NCBI RefSeq assembly: GCF_009498525.1
Contig: NZ_QSNT01000010.1
Coordinates: 1 to 64,000 of the forward strand
Direction of reading: 5' to 3'
DNA from: Rhizobium sp. ICMP 5592
GTDB lineage: Bacteria; Pseudomonadota; Alphaproteobacteria; Rhizobiales; Rhizobiaceae
Length of the DNA: 64,000 nt
The notes beneath the pieces are model-generated. The model saw nothing but the letters and a program-made list of their open reading frames with translations. It did no database searches and was not told the origin of the DNA. A program made the translations under genes and the position numbers. This document shows, in pieces, positions 18,192-27,198 of this stretch (within the stretch, counting starts at the first letter, position 1; each line of letters opens with the position of its first letter).

Positions 18192-19817
18192 TCAGGCTGC
18201 CTTGTAATAGGAGGCATTTGACGGCGGCAGCGGTTCCTTGCCGCATATCCGGTCGGCGAGCTTCTCCGCCATCATCATGATCGCGGCGCTCAGATTGGCA
18301 GTGACGACGCGCGGCATGATCGAGGCGTCGACGACTCGCATACGCCGCACCGCCTTCACACGCGCCTCGCTATCGACCACGGCCTCGTCATCGACGCCCA
18401 TGCGGCATGTGCCGGACGGATGGTAGGAGGTGCCGAGATTGGCCCGCACGAATGTCTCCAGCTCCGCGTCGCTTTGCACATCCGATCCGGGAGAAAGCTC
18501 CTGGCCACGATATTTGTCCCAGGCCGGCTGGCGGATCAGATCGCGCGCGAGCCGCACGCCATCGACCAGATCTTTCAAGTCCCGTGGCGACTGCAGATGA
18601 TTGAAGACGATAGAGGGGGCCTCGGCGGGATCGGCGGAACGAAGCGTCACCGAACCACGGCTTTCGGGCCGCGACAGGTCCATCCAGAATTGGAAACCGG
18701 GTATGGCAACCAGTTTGCCGTTCTTCACGTAGCGTGTGAGCGGCAGGAACTCGAACTGCATGTTCGGAAAGGCGAGATCCTCGCGCGTCCGCAGGAAAGC
18801 GCCGGTCTCGAAGAAATTGGAGGCGCCCAGTCCCCGTCGTGTTAACAGCCATTCGACACCGAGCCTGGCCCGACCGAAGAGATTGAGCTCGGAAACCAGC
18901 GAGTCCTCATAGTTCGTCGCATACTGTAGATTGACGCCCGGATGGTTTTCGAGATTTCGGCCGACCTGACGCGCCTCGCCCTTGAGCGCAATGCCGTGAC
19001 GGCGCAATTCGTCAGGGTCGCCGACACCCGACAGCATCAGCAATTGCGGCGTATTGAATGCTCCGGCGCAGAGAATGACTTCCTGCTCGTAATCGATAAG
19101 CCGCGGCTTACCGTTTTCGAGGACCTCGATACCGATGGCAGCCCCGTTCTCGACTACGACCCGGCTGACCAAGGTCTTGGACATGATATGAAGATTGTCG
19201 CGCTTGGCCGCCGGGTGCAGATAGCCGCGCGCGGATGACCAGCGCTGCCCGCCGTGAATGAAGGATTGGGCGATGTGGAGCCCTTCCTGGCGATATCCAT
19301 TGTGATCGGGCGTCACCGAATAGCCCGCCTGCTCGCCGCCGCGCAGGAAGGCATCATAGAGCTTGTGCTCCGCCTTGCAGCGGCTGATACGCATCGGACC
19401 GTCGCCGCCGCGCCATTCGTCCGCACCATCCGCGAAGGTCTCCATACGGCGGAAATAGGGAAGGCAATGGGCGAAATCCCATTCGGCCAAGCCCTGTTCG
19501 GCCCAGCCGTCGAAATCCATCGGATTTCCGCGATTGTAGATCATGGCATTGATAGAGGACGAACCGCCGATCACCTTGCCGCGCTTTTCGTCCATGGTGC
19601 GCCCGCCGAGATGGGGTTCGGGCCCCGATTGGTAACCCCATCCGAGCTTCTTGCTCTGATAGGCAAAGGGAAGTGCGGCGGGCATGGCGATCACAGGCCC
19701 GCCATCCGATCCACCTGCTTCGACGAGAAGGACCTGGATCGCCGGATTCTCGCTGAGGCGTGCCGCCAGGATGCATCCTGCCGAGCCTGCCCCGACAATG
19801 ATGTAGTCGTAAGTCAT
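18192..19817 (-). CDS. GMC-family FAD-dependent dehydrogenase (choline dehydrogenase-like)
   Basis: This 541-residue flavoprotein has the dinucleotide motif VGAGSAGCILAARLSE at the N-terminus, GGSSSINAMIYNRG near residue 84, and the catalytic C-terminus HPSGTCRMG (His) with TANLSAA (Asn). Family members oxidise alcohols such as choline. No signal peptide is seen, so it is cytoplasmic. It is the first gene of the gmc-etfB-etfA-dpkA-like-proC operon, and pairing a GMC enzyme with its own ETF is uncommon. GAGGGGAC precedes the ATG. The substrate is unknown. Confidence 0.92.
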   Translation of the reverse strand: MTYDYIIVGAGSAGCILAARLSENPAIQVLLVEAGGSDGGPVIAMPAALPFAYQSKKLGWGYQSGPEPHLGGRTMDEKRGKVIGGSSSINAMIYNRGNPMDFDGWAEQGLAEWDFAHCLPYFRRMETFADGADEWRGGDGPMRISRCKAEHKLYDAFLRGGEQAGYSVTPDHNGYRQEGLHIAQSFIHGGQRWSSARGYLHPAAKRDNLHIMSKTLVSRVVVENGAAIGIEVLENGKPRLIDYEQEVILCAGAFNTPQLLMLSGVGDPDELRRHGIALKGEARQVGRNLENHPGVNLQYATNYEDSLVSELNLFGRARLGVEWLLTRRGLGASNFFETGAFLRTREDLAFPNMQFEFLPLTRYVKNGKLVAIPGFQFWMDLSRPESRGSVTLRSADPAEAPSIVFNHLQSPRDLKDLVDGVRLARDLIRQPAWDKYRGQELSPGSDVQSDAELETFVRANLGTSYHPSGTCRMGVDDEAVVDSEARVKAVRRMRVVDASIMPRVVTANLSAAIMMMAEKLADRICGKEPLPPSNASYYKAA

Positions 19818-19877
19818 TCTCTGTCCCCTCAGGCCGACCGAATGCGGCCTGCCATTATTGGATACGATATTATTATT

Positions 19878-19886
19878 TTGTATAAA
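19878..19886 (+). promoter_or_regulatory. TTGTATAAA element upstream of the GMC-ETF operon
   Basis: TTGTATAAA lies about 60 bases upstream of the GMC start in an AT-rich stretch (ATACGATATTATTATTTTG just before it). The same core recurs upstream of other units of this block, so it is a candidate site for one of the two GntR/FCD regulators. Confidence 0.45.
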
Positions 19887-20019
19887 CTTATGTCAAACCA
19901 AAAACCGTGGCGTTGCGAAATTTGATGATCTATCCGTGATTCGGGAACGACAAATCGGCCGCGGCGGCAGACAGGGAAAACGGTGCGGCGCGGTGGGGAA
20001 TGTGGCGATTTCAGCCCAC

Positions 20020-20673
20020 TCAGGAGCGATGACGCCGGCTGGCCTGAACCGACTTTTTCGTTTGCTCGATATGGGTTTCCAGCAAGGCCATTGCCTGCTC
20101 GATATCGGCTTCGCGGCAGAGCGCCAACAGCAATTCATGTTCCTTGCGAGGGCGCTCTTTTCCGGCGACCAGAGACACCTGCATGCGGACGAAGCGGTTC
20201 ACATGGCCGTAATTCGCTTCTATCATCGACAGAAGACGGGGCCGGTGACAGGGCGCATAGATCGACCAGTGGAACTGCCAGTTCATCGTGCCCCAGCTTT
20301 CCGGGTTAGGCTCGCGGTTATAGCCTTCGAGAATGCTCTCCGCATGACTGAAATCCTCCTCGGCCATTTGCGGAATGGCGAGACGGAGCGCGTGGCATTC
20401 AAGCGCAATGCGGATATCCAGCATCTCCAGCACATCGTCTAAGGAGAGGCTGGCAACAATGGCGCCGCGATTGGGTTCGATTTTCACCAATCCCTCCGCT
20501 TCGAGTTGTCTCAGAGCCTCGCGGACGGGAATTCGGCTGATGCCGAATTGTTCGGCCAGCTGATCTTGGCGGAGCTGCGTTCCCTCCGTGAGATCGCCGC
20601 TTAGAATAGCCTCTCGCAATCCATCCCGCACAGCTTCGGGCGCCGGCCGGCGCGGTTCCATGATTTTAGTCAC
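20020..20673 (-). CDS. GntR-family regulator, FCD subfamily (copy 1)
   Basis: This 217-residue regulator has a winged helix (residues about 10-80, QLAEQFGISRIPVREALRQLEAEGLV) and an FCD ligand domain (DIRIALECHALRLAIP, NWQFHWSIY, READIEQAMALLETHIEQTKKS). It is clearly paralogous along its full length to the second GntR protein at 28407-29060. FCD regulators respond to organic or amino acids. It may control the surrounding GMC-ETF and amino-acid transport operons and itself. Confidence 0.93.
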   Translation of the reverse strand: MTKIMEPRRPAPEAVRDGLREAILSGDLTEGTQLRQDQLAEQFGISRIPVREALRQLEAEGLVKIEPNRGAIVASLSLDDVLEMLDIRIALECHALRLAIPQMAEEDFSHAESILEGYNREPNPESWGTMNWQFHWSIYAPCHRPRLLSMIEANYGHVNRFVRMQVSLVAGKERPRKEHELLLALCREADIEQAMALLETHIEQTKKSVQASRRHRS

Positions 20674-20700
20674 CGTTACACCATATACATTTCATAAGAA

Positions 20701-20730
20701 TTGCATAAATTACGATTCGACTTTATGCAA
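20701..20730. promoter_or_regulatory. Inverted repeat TTGCATAAA / TTTATGCAA upstream of the GntR gene
   Basis: A perfect 9-base inverted repeat with a 12-base spacer lies 28-57 bases upstream of the GntR start. It is a variant of the TTGTATAA core seen in front of neighbouring operons, which suggests autoregulation. Confidence 0.5.
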
Positions 20731-20743
20731 GCAAGCGCTTACC

Positions 20744-21610
20744 TCAAGCAGCGGTTTTACGGGAGAAGATTGCGCATCCAGCGGATCCCACCATGATCAG
20801 CACGATCGAAAGCATCTGCTGGTTGGAAAGCCGCTCGTTCAGAAGCAGGGCACCCATCACCGCGCTGATGGCCGGCGCTGCGCTCAAGAGGATACCCAGC
20901 GCGCTCGGCGATAACCTTCGGAAAGCGAACATTTCCAGCATGTAGGGAATAGCGCTCGACAGCAAAGCCACAAGAAGACCGATTGCCAAAATCTGCCAGC
21001 CGAGAAGCGATGCCCCCGCATTGTAGACCCCAAAGGGCACACCGAACATGGCCGCGACGGCCATCCCCAGCGAAACCGCGCGCGCCGGCCCGAGCGGAGA
21101 TATCTTCTTGCCGAAGAGAATGTAGCAGGCCCAGCAAGCGGCCGCGCCGGCGGCAAAAAGCAGGCCAACGGGATCGAGGTCATTCTCCGTTCTGAGCGGG
21201 AGCAGAAAAAGCAGGCCGCTCGCAGCGGTCGCCAGCCACAGGAAATCGAGCGGCCGTCTTGAATGAGCAAGGGCGACAAGCAGGGGACCGGTCACCTCGA
21301 CGGCTGCGGCGATACCGAGAGGAAGACGCGCGAACGCCTGATAGATCAGGATGTTCATCAAGCCGAGGGAGACGCCAAAGCCGATAATCGCGATTGGCAG
21401 GGCTCGTTGAGGTCCTTTACGCCAGGGCCGGGCGATCACTATCAGCAGAAGCGCCGAAAAACCGAGGCGCAGGGCGGTCACGCCTTCTGGGCCGACGGTA
21501 GCAAAAAGGCTCTTCCCCAAAGCCGCGCCGAGCGCCGAACAAGTCAGCGCGCCGACGATGGCCGGGGATGCCCAGGCTTGAGCGCCTGAGCTGAAAGCAG
21601 TCGTCCTCAT
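20744..21610 (-). CDS. EamA/DMT-family transporter (RhtA-like exporter)
   Basis: This 288-residue protein has ten predicted membrane segments as two EamA repeats, for example ALRLGFSALLLIVIA and LGILLSAAPAISAVMGALLL. The second half has the FAFRRLSPSALGILLSAAPAI pattern of RhtA-type threonine/homoserine exporters. In a locus for amino-acid-like compounds it could export an inhibitory intermediate or act as an uptake carrier. No specific substrate can be read. Confidence 0.85.
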   Translation of the reverse strand: MRTTAFSSGAQAWASPAIVGALTCSALGAALGKSLFATVGPEGVTALRLGFSALLLIVIARPWRKGPQRALPIAIIGFGVSLGLMNILIYQAFARLPLGIAAAVEVTGPLLVALAHSRRPLDFLWLATAASGLLFLLPLRTENDLDPVGLLFAAGAAACWACYILFGKKISPLGPARAVSLGMAVAAMFGVPFGVYNAGASLLGWQILAIGLLVALLSSAIPYMLEMFAFRRLSPSALGILLSAAPAISAVMGALLLNERLSNQQMLSIVLIMVGSAGCAIFSRKTAA

Positions 21611-21736
21611 TCGTCGAAACCTTCTTTGTGGCGCAAGACAAGCGGGGCCGATCGAAATGCGGACCGGTCATCGACCGAAGCAATCTCTCAAGTTCAGGCA
21701 TCCGGTAATGAGCGAACCCATGGTTGAGGGTATGCT

Positions 21737-22465
21737 CTATCGGATATGCTGCAGGAAGCTCGCAAGCCGCTCGCTTGGAGGATTGGCAAGCAGTTCCTTG
21801 GGGTCCCCGTCGTGCAGGATGTGGCCTTTGTCGATAAAGAGCAGGCGGCTGCCGACGTCTCGAGCAAAGCCGATCTCGTGAGTGACCACGACCATCGTCA
21901 TGCCTTCATCCGCAAGCTGTCGCATCACCTGGAGAACCTCGTGGCGCAGTTCAGGATCAAGAGCCGACGTCGGCTCATCGAAAAGCATCAGCTTCGGGCG
22001 CACCGCCAGCGACCTGGCGATCGCAACGCGCTGCTGCTGCCCGCCCGAGAGTTGGCTCGGATAATGCCCTGCCCGTTCCGACAGGCCGACTTTGGCCAGC
22101 AGATCCTTGGCAATCGCCTCCGCTTCGGCCTTGCCGGACCGCCTTACCTTCAAAGGGCCGAACATGACGTTTTCAAGTGCTGTCATATGCGGAAAAAGGT
22201 TGAACTGCTGGAACACCATCCCCGCCTCAAGACGGATCTGTCGGATTTCTGCATTCGTGCCTTTCGCGCTTAGACCATCGACGATCAAGTCGCCGCTTTG
22301 AATGGTCTCAAGGACATTGATGCAGCGCAGCAGCGTGGATTTGCCCGACCCGGAGGGTCCGATCAGGAAGACGATCTCGCCCTGGTCTATCGACAGATCG
22401 ATGGATTTCAGGACATCAAGCGTGCCGTAACTTTTTACGACCTTTCGGAATTCTACGATGCTCAT
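21737..22465 (-). CDS. Polar amino acid ABC transporter ATP-binding protein
   Basis: This 242-residue ATPase of the GlnQ/HisP (PAAT) type has Walker A GPSGSGKST (about 35-43), FQQFNLFPHMTALENVMFGP, the signature LSGGQQQRVAIARSL and Walker B LMLFDEPTSALDPE. It overlaps the permease gene by four bases (ATGA). With one permease and one binding protein it forms a minimal importer in which the single permease homodimerises. Confidence 0.95.
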   Translation of the reverse strand: MSIVEFRKVVKSYGTLDVLKSIDLSIDQGEIVFLIGPSGSGKSTLLRCINVLETIQSGDLIVDGLSAKGTNAEIRQIRLEAGMVFQQFNLFPHMTALENVMFGPLKVRRSGKAEAEAIAKDLLAKVGLSERAGHYPSQLSGGQQQRVAIARSLAVRPKLMLFDEPTSALDPELRHEVLQVMRQLADEGMTMVVVTHEIGFARDVGSRLLFIDKGHILHDGDPKELLANPPSERLASFLQHIR

Positions 22466-23118
22466 GTCATTTGAATCCGCTTTTCGATCACCCGGAAGAT
22501 GATTGCCATGATGCTGATGATGACGAGATAGATGGCGCCGACGGCGGCCCAGATCTCCACGGCGCGATAATTCTCCGTCATGATCTCCTGGCCTGTCCGC
22601 GTCAACTCGGCAACGCCGATGACGATCAGCAGTGAGGTGTCCTTCAGGCCGATGATGAACTGGTTTCCAAGCGCCGGAACCATTCGCCGAAAGGCAACCG
22701 GCCCAATGATGTAAAGCAGGACCCGGTGGAGCGGCAGCCCCATCGCCAACCCGGCTTCGCGAAGTCCGTGCGGCACGGCCAGGAAGCCCCCGCGAACGAT
22801 TTCCGCGAGATAGGCCGAGGAATTGACCGTCAGGGCAATCATGCCAGCCGTCAAAGCCGTCAACTTGATGTCGAGAAGCGACGGCAGCGCGAAATAGATG
22901 AACATGATCTGTACGACCATCGGCGTACCGCGGATGAGGCCAATATAGACCTGCGCGATCAACGAAATATATTTAGGCGCGTAAGTCCTGATGACGCCGA
23001 TAATGGTTCCCAGGATCATTCCCGCCAACAGCGACGCGGCGGCAACCATGATGGTTACGGCCGCGCCGCGAAGGAGTGCGGGAAGAGCCTCGATAATAGC
23101 CGACCATTCGAAGGTCAT
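22462..23118 (-). CDS. Polar amino acid ABC transporter permease
   Basis: This 218-residue inner-membrane protein of the HisM/GlnP family has about five membrane helices. GLIRGTPMVVQIMFIYFALP near residue 60 and the EAA-like loop AEIVRGGFLAVPHGLREAGLAMGL near 105-128 are diagnostic. It lies 46 bases behind the binding-protein gene and overlaps the ATPase gene. Confidence 0.95.
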   Translation of the reverse strand: MTFEWSAIIEALPALLRGAAVTIMVAAASLLAGMILGTIIGVIRTYAPKYISLIAQVYIGLIRGTPMVVQIMFIYFALPSLLDIKLTALTAGMIALTVNSSAYLAEIVRGGFLAVPHGLREAGLAMGLPLHRVLLYIIGPVAFRRMVPALGNQFIIGLKDTSLLIVIGVAELTRTGQEIMTENYRAVEIWAAVGAIYLVIISIMAIIFRVIEKRIQMT

Positions 23119-23164
23119 GCGAGCTCCCCTTATGTGTTGGTTTCGGTCTCAATCGCCTCGCAAA

Positions 23165-23911
23165 TCAACCGGGAAGCTTACCAAACCACTTCTGGTAGAT
23201 GGCGTCGTAGCGCCCATCAGCCTTGATCTTCTTCAGCGCATCGTTTGTCTTCGCGACCAGATCGCTGCCCTTCGGGAAAGCGATTGCGACAGGAATGCCA
23301 TCGCCAACGGGGGCCTCTAGGACCTTCACTTTGCCCTTACCCTCTGTCTGGGCAAAATATGCAAGGAAGGGATAGTCATAGACGACGGCATCGGCGCGCG
23401 ATGCCTGCAACTCCATGAACATGTTGGTCACCTGCGGGAACAACGTGACTTGTGCTGTCGGAACATGCTCCTTTAGCCAGGTCGTCGAAGCAGCACCCGT
23501 TACGGACGCAACCTTCTTGCCGGCGAGATCCTCGCCAGACTTGATCGTCGCATCGTTTGCAGCGATGAGAACGCCGAGAGCGCTTGTGTAATATGTGTCG
23601 GAGAAATCGACGACCTTCCTGCGGGCATCGGTCGCAAAGATACTCGAAATAGCCAGATCGATGTTCGCTGTCTGAAGCGCCGGGATCAGCGCGCCGAAGT
23701 CCATGGGCGTGACGTTGTATTTGAAGCCCGCTTCCTTGGCGATTTCAACAAGCAGATCTTGATCGAAGCCGACATACTTGCCGTCCTGAACAAAATCGAA
23801 CGGCTTGGAGTCGATACTCGTGCCAACCACGATGGTCTTGTCCTGCGCAAAGACGGCCGGTGCGAAGGCCATGGTCGCGACAAGCGCTCCGAAGAATATA
23901 CGTCTGTTCAT
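23165..23911 (-). CDS. Amino acid ABC transporter substrate-binding protein
   Basis: This 248-residue periplasmic protein of SBP family 3 begins with a signal peptide MNRRIFFGALVATMAFAPAVFAQ. The family signature region GKYVGFDQDLLVEIAKEAG is followed by FGALIPALQTANIDLAISSIFATDARRKVVDFSDTYY. AAGGGGA precedes the ATG. It is the first gene of the three-gene importer. The ligand is probably an amino acid, imino acid or betaine-like compound. Confidence 0.94.
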   Translation of the reverse strand: MNRRIFFGALVATMAFAPAVFAQDKTIVVGTSIDSKPFDFVQDGKYVGFDQDLLVEIAKEAGFKYNVTPMDFGALIPALQTANIDLAISSIFATDARRKVVDFSDTYYTSALGVLIAANDATIKSGEDLAGKKVASVTGAASTTWLKEHVPTAQVTLFPQVTNMFMELQASRADAVVYDYPFLAYFAQTEGKGKVKVLEAPVGDGIPVAIAFPKGSDLVAKTNDALKKIKADGRYDAIYQKWFGKLPG

Positions 23912-23992
23912 CTCATGTTCCCCTTTGAGTTCGTTTGGTTAGCGAGCGCGCATCCGTCCATAATCGAGGGAGATTGCATGCTCGAAAAATGG

Positions 23993-24037
23993 ATACAATC
24001 ATACAATATAGAATACTTCAACATTGTATTGTATAAA
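23993..24037. promoter_or_regulatory. Palindromic ATACAAT/ATTGTAT cluster upstream of the amino acid transporter
   Basis: ATACAATCATACAAT (23993-24007) faces ATTGTATTGTAT (24023-24034), which runs into TTGTATAAA (24029-24037). This inverted arrangement, about 80-125 bases upstream of the binding-protein start, is the richest copy of the shared TTGTATAA motif and a strong operator candidate. Confidence 0.55.
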
Positions 24038-24162
24038 ATAATATCGATGTGCACGACCTGTGTGAGGCTGGGCGGTGGTCAAATCCATTCCAACACGAGC
24101 ATTGCTGCTCACCGAGGCAACGCCTGGAGCCATGGAGGCCGTAGGGGATATCCATCAGCACC

Positions 24163-25599
24163 TTAAAGGCGCTTCTCGGAAATCATTTTCGTGCGCAAAT
24201 ACGCCTCGAGCCCCTCGATCCCGCTCTCGGCGCCATAACCGGATTCGTTGACACCGCCGAATGGCGTTTCCGGTTCGTGCACGGATGTATGGTTGACACC
24301 GACGACGCCGGCTTCCAGCGCTTCGCCGACCGCTGACGCCGTCGATCCGTTTCTGGTGAACAGATAGGCCGCGAGACCGAATGGAAGAGAATTGGCGCGT
24401 GCGAGCACCTCATCGACGGACTTGAAGGGCGTCAACTGAGCCAAGGGGCCAAACGGCTCCTCGATCATCACGCGAGCGTCGTCCGTCACGTCCTTGAGAA
24501 CCGTGGGCGCATAGAAATAGCCCTTGCGGTCAAGACGCTCACCACCAAGTGCCACGGAGGCCCCTTTTTCGACGGCATCCCGCACAAAGGTGTCCATCAT
24601 ATCCAGGCGCCGTTCAGTGATCAGCGGACCCATCTGCGTAGCCTCGTCGAGCCCGTTGCCGACGACAATCCAGCGGCTTCGCTCAACGAACCCCGTTACG
24701 AAGTGCTCATAGACGTTTTCCTGGATATAGAAGCGCGTGGGAGACGTGCACACTTGCCCTGCATTGCGAAACTTGGCGGCTATCAGCACATCGAGTGCCT
24801 TTTCGATATCGGCGTCGTCGAAAACGATCACCGGCGCGTGCCCGCCGAGCTCCATGGTGCAGCGTTTCAACGTCTCGGAGGCCAGGCGCTGCAACAGCTT
24901 TCCGACCGGCGTCGAACCGGTCAGGGAAACCTTCTTCGGGATAGGAGAGGCGATGAGATGCTCGGAGATCGCGGCCGGCGGGCCGAAGACGATGTTGAGC
25001 GCCCCTGCCGGCACACCGGCATCCTGAAAGCAACGACCAATCGCAACGGCGGTACCGGGCGTCTCGTCGCTCGGCTTCACGATAATGCTGCAGCCAGCCG
25101 CAAGCGCTGCCGCCATCTTGAGGGTCACGTTGCCCGCCGGGAAATTCCATGCTGCAAAGCCAAGTGCCGGGCCCACCGGCTCCTTGAACACCATCTGCCG
25201 CACCCCGGTGGCGCGCGCAGGAATAATCCGGCCATAGGTGCGCTTCGCTTCCTCGGCATACCAACGTGTGGCGTCGGCACAGAATTGGACCTCGCCCACA
25301 GCCTCAGCCAAAACCTTGCCGTTCTCGAGCGTAAGGGTGCGGGCGATATTGGCTTTGCGAGCTTCGATCAGGTCCGCCGCCCGGCTCAAAATCTGCCAGC
25401 GATAGGCCGCCGTCGTGGTCTTCCAGGTTTGAAAGGCTTTCGCCGACGCGCCTAGCGCGCGATCCAGATCATCCTTAGTCGCGTGAGGAACGGCGGCGAT
25501 TTCGGTTCCGTCGGCCGGATTGAAAAGCGGCGAGGTCGCGTCGCTGCTTCCCTGCACCCAGGCGCCATCGATCAGCATTTCGAGTTTTTCAGCGTACAT
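24163..25599 (-). CDS. NAD(P)-dependent aldehyde dehydrogenase, succinate-semialdehyde dehydrogenase-like
   Basis: This 478-residue ALDH has the Glu motif MELGGHAPV, the Cys motif GQVCTSPTRFY, the cofactor loop TGSTPVG and an N-terminal SPLFNPADGTEIAAVPHAT segment. The GabD branch is the best fit. I placed the start at the ATG of MYAEKLEM, six bases after AGGGGA; the upstream frame opens only with TTG. It is divergent from a DAO-type oxidoreductase, with a TTGTATAA element between. It may oxidise a semialdehyde produced by the local oxidases. Confidence 0.88.
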   Translation of the reverse strand: MYAEKLEMLIDGAWVQGSSDATSPLFNPADGTEIAAVPHATKDDLDRALGASAKAFQTWKTTTAAYRWQILSRAADLIEARKANIARTLTLENGKVLAEAVGEVQFCADATRWYAEEAKRTYGRIIPARATGVRQMVFKEPVGPALGFAAWNFPAGNVTLKMAAALAAGCSIIVKPSDETPGTAVAIGRCFQDAGVPAGALNIVFGPPAAISEHLIASPIPKKVSLTGSTPVGKLLQRLASETLKRCTMELGGHAPVIVFDDADIEKALDVLIAAKFRNAGQVCTSPTRFYIQENVYEHFVTGFVERSRWIVVGNGLDEATQMGPLITERRLDMMDTFVRDAVEKGASVALGGERLDRKGYFYAPTVLKDVTDDARVMIEEPFGPLAQLTPFKSVDEVLARANSLPFGLAAYLFTRNGSTASAVGEALEAGVVGVNHTSVHEPETPFGGVNESGYGAESGIEGLEAYLRTKMISEKRL

Positions 25600-25650
25600 C
25601 GTCATTCCCCTGATTGCGTCATCGACCAAGCAACATCCCAGCTTTTTCCG

Positions 25651-25682
25651 ATTGTATAAATAATAATGTTATCGTATGCAAT
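25651..25682. promoter_or_regulatory. ATTGTATAAA ... ATGCAAT element between divergent genes
   Basis: ATTGTATAAA (25651-25660) faces an imperfect reverse copy ATGCAAT (25676-25682). It lies about 50 bases from each of the two divergent starts. It shares the core of the block's repeated motif. Confidence 0.5.
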
Positions 25683-25731
25683 TATAAATCATCGCATAAC
25701 ATGCCGTTGCTATTGAGGGGGAAGCCGTTCC

Positions 25732-27111
25732 ATGACCACCAGAAACGAAGCCGTTGACGTCGCGGTGATCGGGGCCGGAAGCGTCGGCATCGCCGTCGCT
25801 TATTACCTAGTCAAGAAATACGGCATTAAGGACATTGCGATCATCGATCCACGCGATCCGATGAGCCTGACTTCGGCACAATCCGGCGAGAATTACCGCA
25901 ATTGGTGGCCTCATCCCATCATGGCGGCCTTCACCAACGACAGCATCCGGCTCATGGAAGAGATTGCGTTCGCCTCGGACAACCGCATCAACATGACGCG
26001 ACGGGGCTATTGTCTCGTCACGCGCCGGTCGCAACCCTCCGACCTCATCGAAGAACTCTATCGCGGCTATGGCGAAGATGCCGAAGGCCTCATCCGCATC
26101 CACAAGGGCGGCGGCCAGCACGATAGCTACCGGCCACCAGCATCGGTGGATTGGCGGCAGGCACCGGACGGCGTCGACGTGCTCTGCGATCAGAGCCTCA
26201 TTCGCAACACGTTTCCGGCCTATGCCGACGATGTTTCGACCATCCTTCATGTCAGGCGCGCAGGCTCGATCAGCGGCCAGCAGCTCGGCCAGTTCATGCT
26301 GGAATATATCAAGGGCCAGGGCGGCCGGCTGCTGCGTGGCGAGGTCGTTTCGATTGAAACCGCCTCACCTTTCCTTCTTTCGGTCAAGACGAGCGACGGG
26401 GTTGCCTCCCTTCGCGCCGACCGGATCGTCAATGCCGCCGGGCCTTTCCTCAAGGACGTGGCAGCACTCCTGGACGAAGAACTTGCCGTCTCCTGTGTCT
26501 ACCAGCAGAAGATCGCCTTCGAGGATCGCGAGGGCGTGGTGCCGCGCAACCTGCCTTTCACGATTGATCTCGATGGTCAGAAGCTCGGCTGGAGCGACGA
26601 AGAGCGCGCGCTGCTTGCCGAAGATCCCGACACCGCTAAATTGACGGAATTCATGCCGGGCGGCATCCATTGCCGGCCGGATGGTGCTGAGGATGGCAAA
26701 TGGATCAAGCTCGGCTGGGCCTTCAATGAAGCCTCTTCCGACCCTCATGGCCCCGAACCCATCAACGACCAGTTCCCGGATATCGTCCTGCGTGCCGCGA
26801 GCCGGCTTCAGCCGGGGCTTGCCGCCTATATAGGGCGCCTGCCGCGTGGCGCACATCATTACGGCGGTTACTACACCACGACCGAGGAGAACTGGCCGCT
26901 GATCGGCCCGATGCGCACGCCTGGCGCTTTCGTGGCAGGCGCTCTTTCCGGATTCGGTACGATGGCGGCCTGCATATCGGGCTCGATCTGCGCCGACTGG
27001 GTGATGGGTAAAGCGTCGGCGCCCTACGCTAGGATGCTGAGTGCGGCCCGCTACGACGATCCTGCAATCATGAACGAACTGGCGGCGCTCAACAATCGCG
27101 GCCATCTATGA
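25732..27111 (+). CDS. FAD-dependent oxidoreductase, DAO family (copy 1)
   Basis: This 459-residue flavoprotein has the nucleotide-binding start VAVIGAGSVGIAVAYYLVKKYG, the SGENYRNWWP segment, AGSISGQQLGQFMLEYIKGQGG mid-protein and a C-terminal NWPLIGPM...GAFVAGALSGFGTMAA. These are features of glycine, sarcosine and D-amino-acid oxidase-like enzymes. Many such dehydrogenases pass electrons to ETF, and an ETF pair is encoded 8 kb away in the same block. The substrate is likely an amine or amino acid but is not identified. Confidence 0.9.
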   Translation: MTTRNEAVDVAVIGAGSVGIAVAYYLVKKYGIKDIAIIDPRDPMSLTSAQSGENYRNWWPHPIMAAFTNDSIRLMEEIAFASDNRINMTRRGYCLVTRRSQPSDLIEELYRGYGEDAEGLIRIHKGGGQHDSYRPPASVDWRQAPDGVDVLCDQSLIRNTFPAYADDVSTILHVRRAGSISGQQLGQFMLEYIKGQGGRLLRGEVVSIETASPFLLSVKTSDGVASLRADRIVNAAGPFLKDVAALLDEELAVSCVYQQKIAFEDREGVVPRNLPFTIDLDGQKLGWSDEERALLAEDPDTAKLTEFMPGGIHCRPDGAEDGKWIKLGWAFNEASSDPHGPEPINDQFPDIVLRAASRLQPGLAAYIGRLPRGAHHYGGYYTTTEENWPLIGPMRTPGAFVAGALSGFGTMAACISGSICADWVMGKASAPYARMLSAARYDDPAIMNELAALNNRGHL

Positions 27112-27198
27112 CGGAGACCCGGATCGTCGAATGAGAAACAGTAAACACCATTCGTTTTACCCGGCACGGAGCCGGAGCAGACAGTCAAGGAGATAAGA

